Part shown: positions 21,310-26,013 of the stretch, piece by piece
Layout: each line of letters begins with the position of its first letter
Position numbering within the stretch: position 1 is the first letter of the stretch
Source of the DNA: Candidatus Caenarcanum sp.
Lineage (GTDB): Bacteria; Cyanobacteriota; Vampirovibrionia; Gastranaerophilales; UBA9971
Direction of reading: 5' to 3'
Assembly (NCBI GenBank): GCA_020720345.1
Contig: DYOT01000003.1
Location: forward strand, 1 to 26,013
DNA: 26,013 bases
Notes under the pieces: generated by a model
Seen by the model: the letters and a program-made list of their open reading frames with translations, nothing else
Told to the model about the DNA's origin: nothing
Database searches by the model: none
Program-made: the position numbers and the translations under genes

Positions 21310-23925
21310 ATGCTGGTTTCTTTAGAATGGTTAAGTGAATACGTTGATATATCAGATTTAAGCCCTGAACAAATTGCCCATGAACTTACTATGAGCGGTC
21401 TTGAAATTGAAGATATTGAAAAAATCGGGGCTGATTTTACAAATATTGTTGTTGCCGAAATTCGGGAATTAAAACCTCATCCGCAGGCAGACAAGCTTCA
21501 GCTTGCAAGAATTTTTAACGGAGCAGAAGAAAAAGAAGTTGTATGCGGGGCAAAAAATATTGCTGTCGGACAGCTTATTCCTTATGCTTCAGTCGGCTCA
21601 GAAGTCATGGACAGAAAATCCGGTGAAAAATTTACCCTTAAGCCCGCTGTAATAAGAGGAATAGAATCTCAGGGCATGCTCTGCTCGGCAGAAGAACTAG
21701 GATTAAATACATCAGATTTTCAGAGATGCGAAGCGGGAGTGAAAAGCCTGAAAGACGGCTTTGCCGGCTTGGGAGGCTTAAACTCATTCCAAGATGACGG
21801 CATATTAATACTTAACAGAAAATTTGAAAACATAAAAGCCGGACAGGATGTAAAAAAAGTTCTTGGAATTCTGGAAGATACAGTTTTACATGCCTGCCCC
21901 ACCGCAAACCGCGGTGATGAAATGTCAATGCTCGGAATTGCCAGAGAAATTTCAGCCATATTTAATAAAAAACTTCATCTCCCCTCCCATTCTAATTGTC
22001 ATTCTGAGGCGCAGCCGAAGAATCTGTCAAATAGTGTAAATAGTCAAATGAACAGATCCTTCGCTTTGCTCAGGATGACAGAAGAAGTTCAGCATGACAA
22101 TGAAAAGTTCAGAGTTGAAATAAAAGATCCTGATACCTGTAAATATTATTCTGCCGGTATCTTAAAAGACATAAAAATTAAGCCCGCACCTGAATGGATG
22201 ACAAGGAGGCTTCTGGCTTCCGGTGTAAGGAGCATAAACAACGTAGTAGACATAACAAACTATATTATGCTCGAATACGGTCAGCCGCTTCATGCTTTCG
22301 ATTTGGACAAACTCGGAGAAAATTTTATTTCAGTAAGAAGGGGTTATTCAGAAGAAAAATTGGTTACGCTGGACGAAACAGAAAGAAAATTGACAACAGA
22401 ATCTGTAGTTATCGCTACAAATAAAGAATCTGTAGGGCTCGCCGGACTTATGGGCGGCTTTAATTCAGAAGTTGACGATAATACAAAAAACATAACCCTT
22501 GAATCAGCCTATTTTTATCCTCAAACTACCAGAAAATCTGCCAGAAGCGTGGGGTTAAGAACAGAAGCTTCGGCAAGATTTGAAAGAGGCGCTGATATCG
22601 GTGCTGTAAAACCTGCCTTAATCAGGGCAATGGAATTAATGGAAGAATTTGCCGACGCAAAAATATGCGGAATTGCTGAAACAGGCGAAAACAAGTTTCC
22701 AGAAATAGATATAACTCTTAGATTTAGCGAAATTACAAGAATTTTAGGCACAGAAATACCTGATTATAAATGTATTGAAATCCTTGAAAATCTTGGCTTT
22801 AAAATGCTTGGCAAAAATACTTTTTCTGCGAAATTCAATGTTCCAAGTTTCAGGATAAACGATGTAACCAGAGAAATTGACCTTATTGAAGAAATAAGCA
22901 GAATTCATGGCTATGACAAGATTGAAACAACTCTGCCTAAAAACACACAGCCCTGCGAAATTTCAAAAGAAACCCAAACTATAGATAAAATCCATAATAT
23001 TTTTATAGGGAAAGGCTTCAGGGAGATTGTAACTTCTTCTCTGACAGGAATTCCCCTTCTTGAGTGGGTAGGGATAAATTACAATGACAGCGAAGCTGTA
23101 AAAGTAATGAACCCGCAATCAGATGAGCATACAATGCTCAGGCAAACTTTAATCCCAAGTATTGCCAACGTTGTTAAATATAATTTTGATCAGGGACAGA
23201 AAAACCTGTGGATATACGAAATCGGCAAAACATATTTTTATAAATCTCCTGCCGACGAGAAAAACACCGGAACAGAGGAAAAAAGAATACTTGCAGGAGC
23301 AATAAGCGGAAATATTAATCAGGGAATCTGGAAAAACAAAGAAACACCCGATTTTTATTCCCTTAAAGGCATTATAGAAACCCTGTTAAAAGAACTTAAA
23401 ATAGAGTCAAGAGTTGAATATCAGCCTGTTTCTGATATTTCTTACCTCCACCCGGGAAGAGCGGCTCAAATAAAACTATCCGCTAAAAATCCGATTATTT
23501 TAGGAACTTTTGGCGAATTACACCCTGATACAGCCGAAAAATGCAAATTTAACCAGCCTGTTTATATTTTTGAAATTAATCTTGACTTGCTGCTGGAGAA
23601 TTTAAACTTAACAACGCCGAGATTTAAAGAACTTCCTCATTATCCTGCTGTGACAAGGGATATTGCGTTTATTCTCCCACAAAATACTGACTATCAGGAT
23701 ATAATCAGGACAATAAAAAAAGCTTCTTCAAACCTATTCAGAAAAGCTGAAATATTTGACCTGTATCAAGGAGAACACGTTCCGCAGGGTTCAAAAAGCG
23801 TAGCTTTCAGGATAACTATACAGAATCCTGAAGCAACCTTAACCGATGAAATTATTGAAGCTGAAATCAAAAAAATCAGGGAAGGACTTAAAAAAGCTTA
23901 CCCTGAAGCAAGTTTTAGAGAATAA
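21310..23925 (+). CDS. pheT: Phenylalanine-tRNA ligase beta subunit
   Basis: An 871-residue beta chain of the alpha2-beta2 phenylalanyl-tRNA synthetase. Domains in order: N-terminal MLVSLEWLSEYVDI; an EMAP-like tRNA-binding domain (about 40-150, VVAEIRELKPHPQADKLQLA); the B3/B4 editing region (SINNVVDITNYIMLEYGQPLHAFD); B5 (about 465-535); the catalytic-like core; and the C-terminal anticodon-binding FDX-ACB domain (LPHYPAVTRDIAFIL). It is some 70 residues longer than usual. Residues 230-257 are an in-frame palindromic element, and residues 137-160 look like a second extra segment. pheS is not adjacent; upstream lies the divergent cluster. The ATG follows AAAAGGAAAA. It converges on dnaX with 3 bases between. 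Confidence 0.96.
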   Translation: MLVSLEWLSEYVDISDLSPEQIAHELTMSGLEIEDIEKIGADFTNIVVAEIRELKPHPQADKLQLARIFNGAEEKEVVCGAKNIAVGQLIPYASVGSEVMDRKSGEKFTLKPAVIRGIESQGMLCSAEELGLNTSDFQRCEAGVKSLKDGFAGLGGLNSFQDDGILILNRKFENIKAGQDVKKVLGILEDTVLHACPTANRGDEMSMLGIAREISAIFNKKLHLPSHSNCHSEAQPKNLSNSVNSQMNRSFALLRMTEEVQHDNEKFRVEIKDPDTCKYYSAGILKDIKIKPAPEWMTRRLLASGVRSINNVVDITNYIMLEYGQPLHAFDLDKLGENFISVRRGYSEEKLVTLDETERKLTTESVVIATNKESVGLAGLMGGFNSEVDDNTKNITLESAYFYPQTTRKSARSVGLRTEASARFERGADIGAVKPALIRAMELMEEFADAKICGIAETGENKFPEIDITLRFSEITRILGTEIPDYKCIEILENLGFKMLGKNTFSAKFNVPSFRINDVTREIDLIEEISRIHGYDKIETTLPKNTQPCEISKETQTIDKIHNIFIGKGFREIVTSSLTGIPLLEWVGINYNDSEAVKVMNPQSDEHTMLRQTLIPSIANVVKYNFDQGQKNLWIYEIGKTYFYKSPADEKNTGTEEKRILAGAISGNINQGIWKNKETPDFYSLKGIIETLLKELKIESRVEYQPVSDISYLHPGRAAQIKLSAKNPIILGTFGELHPDTAEKCKFNQPVYIFEINLDLLLENLNLTTPRFKELPHYPAVTRDIAFILPQNTDYQDIIRTIKKASSNLFRKAEIFDLYQGEHVPQGSKSVAFRITIQNPEATLTDEIIEAEIKKIREGLKKAYPEASFRE
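21998..22079 (+). repeat. 82-bp palindromic element inserted in pheT
   Basis: The ends GTCATTCTGAG (21998-22008) and CTCAGGATGAC (22069-22079) are inverted repeats with one wobble mismatch, with an inner pair AATCTGT/ACAGATC. It encodes CHSEAQPKNLS...RSFALLRMT between two conserved parts of PheT. It aligns without gaps to the 82-bp element in dnaX, in the same orientation and frame relative to the gene, with roughly three quarters of bases identical by eye. Confidence 0.92.
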
Positions 23926-23928
23926 AAA

Positions 23929-25872
23929 TCAGGAATCGATAACTTTTCCGTTAAATAATTCCACGACAAGCTTTGCCTGCTCGGGAAGATTAACCGGCTT
24001 TATGATTGTTTCCATCTCTTCAATTTCATCAGCTATTTCTCTTTCCGCATCAGAAATGGGGGTTTCATCTATTGCGACCTGACTTCCCCTTTTTGGAACA
24101 TTTGGAATTTCTTCCACCAGAGACGTTGAAATTTGCTGAGATTTTTGCGGTTCAACAGCCTTTAATTCTTCATTTTTTTTTTGAAACTCCCCGTCTTCAG
24201 CAAGAGGTGTCCTGATAAGTATTTTCGGCAGTGTCCCGAACATCTTTTCTGCTGCTTTTTCCAGCTGTGAACTTTTTATCTTGTCTTCTCTTGATTGCTT
24301 TATAAAAGATTCATTCTTAAACGTAACAACTATTTTTTCGGAGTTAATTTCAACAGGTTTTGAAAGATTCATAAAAAACGTCCTTGCAGGAAGACTTTCC
24401 ATATTTTCAAGCAATGTTTTCCAGCTATCTGCAAGATTTATGACTGTATTATTCGGAGGAAGTAATGGATTGTCAGTTTCTTCTGTCTTCTTCCCTTCTT
24501 CTGTTGCTATGAGTTCTTTTGTCATCCTGAGCGAAGCAAAGGATCTGTCTAATTGACTATCCCCATCTACGGACAGATCCTTCGGCGATACCTCAGGATG
24601 ACAGGGTAAAGCAGGTTCAGATTTTGCAACTTCTACCGGCTCAGGTTTAACAATTTCTACAGGCTTAAGTGCTATTTTTACAGGCTTTGCAGCCGGTAAG
24701 TTCCCGGAAGAAATAACTTCTTCAAGCTTTTCAATTCTGGATTCAAGCTCTTTTATAACCTGAATATCATGCCTGTGGCAAATCCCGATTAATCCCACCT
24801 CAAGCCATAAATGCTGCTGGGAAGAATTTTTTAATGTTTTTTCACATTCAGAAAGCTTTTCAATTATTTGAACAATTTCAGAAGTTTCAAATTTATTGCT
24901 TTGAGCTTTTATATCAGGTAAAAGGCTCTGTGAAAAGTCTATAAGCTCACTTATCCCATCTAAATCATCCGAATTCCTGACAAATAAGATATTTCTAAAG
25001 TAATTTATTAATTCCCGTATAATTTGTACAGGTTCATTAATTGTACCAATTTCATCAATAAGAGTTATAAGCTTGTTAGAATCCTTATCAGCAATGCAGT
25101 CAGCGACTTTAAACAAAATATCTTCGGACATGCTTCCCATAAGCGAAATAATATCATTGTCTGTAACTTCGTTTTGTCCGAAAGACAATACGCTTGCCTG
25201 ATCAAGAAGCCCTAATGCATCTCTCATTCCGCCATGGCATCTTCTTGATATTATTGATACAGCTTTATCATTGATTTTAATTCCTTCTTTTGCGGCAATT
25301 TCCTTTAGCCTTGAGGAAATAACATCCTGATTTACCCGCTTAAAATCAAATCTCTGGCACCTGCTGATTATTGTAGTTAAAACCTTATGAGATTCGGTGG
25401 TTGCAAGGATAAAAACAAGGTTTTTAGGCGGTTCTTCAAGGGTTTTAAGAAGAGTATTAAATGCCTGATTACTTAACATATGGACTTCATCTATTATATA
25501 GACTTTATATTTACCGGCAACAGGCATAAATTGGACTTTATCAATTAAATTTCTTGCTGCCTCTACGCTTCCATTGCTTGCTGCGTCAATTTCAATAACA
25601 TCAATGGAATTTGAATTAGCAATATCAATACAGCTGGGGCATTTCCCGCAGGGGTCTGTTGTAGCACCTTCGGCACAGTTTAAGGACTTAGCCAGAATCC
25701 TTGCAGTTGAAGTTTTACCTGTTCCTCTTGAACCTGTAAACAGGTATGCATGTGAAACCCTGTCCAGATTAATTGCATTTGAAAGGGTTTTAACGACATT
25801 TTCCTGCCCGACAAGGTCGCTAAATTTCTGAGGTCTGTATTTCCTGTATAAAGGTATATATGATTCCGCCAA
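23929..25872 (-). CDS. dnaX: DNA polymerase III subunit gamma/tau
   Basis: A 647-residue clamp-loader ATPase. Motifs: Walker A GSRGTGKTS (47-55), zinc cysteines C66, C75, C78 and C81, the DEVH box (128-131), LLKTLEEPP, the sensor-1/arginine-finger stretch TTIISRCQRFDF (170-172 = SRC), then the lid and collar domains to about residue 370. A proline-rich linker follows (AAKPVKIALKPVEIVKPEP). Residues 424-451 are the palindromic element. At codons 564-567 a run of ten A's could cause slippage. Past it lies an acidic C-terminal tail (residues 568-647). The start is TTG at 25870-25872 behind AAAAGGAA at 8 bases; the next residues AESYIPLYRKYRPQKF match family N-termini. Confidence 0.95.
   Translation of the reverse strand: MAESYIPLYRKYRPQKFSDLVGQENVVKTLSNAINLDRVSHAYLFTGSRGTGKTSTARILAKSLNCAEGATTDPCGKCPSCIDIANSNSIDVIEIDAASNGSVEAARNLIDKVQFMPVAGKYKVYIIDEVHMLSNQAFNTLLKTLEEPPKNLVFILATTESHKVLTTIISRCQRFDFKRVNQDVISSRLKEIAAKEGIKINDKAVSIISRRCHGGMRDALGLLDQASVLSFGQNEVTDNDIISLMGSMSEDILFKVADCIADKDSNKLITLIDEIGTINEPVQIIRELINYFRNILFVRNSDDLDGISELIDFSQSLLPDIKAQSNKFETSEIVQIIEKLSECEKTLKNSSQQHLWLEVGLIGICHRHDIQVIKELESRIEKLEEVISSGNLPAAKPVKIALKPVEIVKPEPVEVAKSEPALPCHPEVSPKDLSVDGDSQLDRSFASLRMTKELIATEEGKKTEETDNPLLPPNNTVINLADSWKTLLENMESLPARTFFMNLSKPVEINSEKIVVTFKNESFIKQSREDKIKSSQLEKAAEKMFGTLPKILIRTPLAEDGEFQKKNEELKAVEPQKSQQISTSLVEEIPNVPKRGSQVAIDETPISDAEREIADEIEEMETIIKPVNLPEQAKLVVELFNGKVIDS
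24173..24182 (-). other. A10 run in dnaX, possible frameshift/slippage site
   Basis: On the coding strand the codons CAA AAA AAA AAT (Q564-N567) contain ten consecutive A's. A -1 slip reads AAA then TGA. A +1 slip reads ATG AAG AAT TAA. Both end within four codons, giving a gamma-like product of about 567-570 residues beside full-length tau. The dnaX genes of E. coli and Thermus make gamma at A-rich slip sites. Confidence 0.5.
24521..24602 (-). repeat. 82-bp palindromic element inserted in dnaX
   Basis: Perfect 11-bp terminal inverted repeats, GTCATCCTGAG (24521-24531) and CTCAGGATGAC (24592-24602), with an inner perfect 9-bp stem GGATCTGTC/GACAGATCC. In dnaX it encodes CHPEVSPKDLS...RSFASLRMT within the linker after the ATPase domains. 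It has the same length, frame and orientation relative to the host gene as the pheT copy. Confidence 0.93.
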
Positions 25873-25965
25873 GGTTTAAATTCCTTTTATTGCTGTTAAT
25901 ATTTTACAATAAACAATTAAAACTTCTTCCTGTTAAAATTTTTATAAAGAAGCGAGAAAAAACCC

Positions 25966-26013
25966 ATGCCAATACTTCCAAAAAAATTGAAAAAAGGCGA
26001 CACAATAGGAATA
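25966..26013 (+). CDS. Start of an LD-carboxypeptidase-like protein (partial)
   Basis: The ATG at 25966-25968 opens MPILPKKLKKGDTIGI, cut by the window end after 16 codons. This resembles the N-terminus of peptidase family S66 (LdcA-type muramoyltetrapeptide carboxypeptidases and MccF), whose members begin PxxLKxGDxIGIxxPS. LdcA trims the terminal D-Ala from peptidoglycan tetrapeptides during recycling. Only the N-terminus is seen, so LdcA and MccF-like roles cannot be separated. It is divergent from dnaX with 93 bases between. Confidence 0.65.
   Translation, partial: MPILPKKLKKGDTIGI

Overview
The window is A+T-rich bacterial chromosome, densely packed and without tRNA, rRNA, IS transposase or CRISPR. 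Several genes imply a Gram-negative (diderm) envelope: an MlaE-type lipid permease, an RfaE2-type heptose adenylyltransferase and a diaminopimelate decarboxylase. It also carries futalosine-pathway menaquinone synthesis (MqnC), a CdaA diadenylate cyclase, a fused HisA-HisI-HisE enzyme and many TTG/GTG starts. My best guess is a non-photosynthetic relative of Cyanobacteria (Melainabacteria/Vampirovibrionia, possibly Gastranaerophilales). That rests on general resemblance and is not proven.

Layout. 1-54 is the tail of an unidentified gene. 208-777 (minus) is a small protein ending in three exact-period 25-residue repeats. 1007-5233 (plus) holds mqnC, lysA, cdaA and a START-like exported protein; rfaE2 (minus) converges on it. 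5849-9372 (plus) is a histidine block, hisA-I-E then hisD, interrupted by a very A+T-rich pair: an unknown alpha-helical protein overlapping a PemK/MazF-like toxin. 9358-12248 (minus) holds a phosphodiester glycosidase, isocitrate dehydrogenase and a TPR protein. 12460-14511 (plus) holds rpmB with its terminator and a phosphate pair (PhoU-like DUF47 plus PiT). 14537-15343 (minus) is the MlaE permease. 15530-21049 (minus) is a four-gene cluster. 21310-23925 (plus) is pheT, 23929-25872 (minus) dnaX, and 25966 onward the start of an LD-carboxypeptidase-like gene.

The strongest candidate for something undescribed is the four-gene minus-strand cluster. Its leader (21050-21199) reads as a compact class-II-like cobalamin riboswitch with its own TTGACA-17-TAAGAT promoter. 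Its products are a CxHx6CxxC protein, an internally duplicated membrane protein, a polymerase-beta-type nucleotidyltransferase and a membrane-anchored PHP phosphoesterase. The last two overlap by one base, and the cluster ends at a good terminator. None of these is a known B12 gene.

The second notable feature is a family of palindromic elements inserted in frame inside essential genes, reminiscent of Rickettsia palindromic elements. Two 82-bp copies lie in pheT and dnaX, in the same orientation and frame relative to the host gene. A related 110-bp palindrome lies in mqnC, and a collapsed 29-bp remnant sits between the phosphate genes. dnaX also carries an A10 run followed at once by stops in both other frames, as expected of a tau/gamma slippage site.
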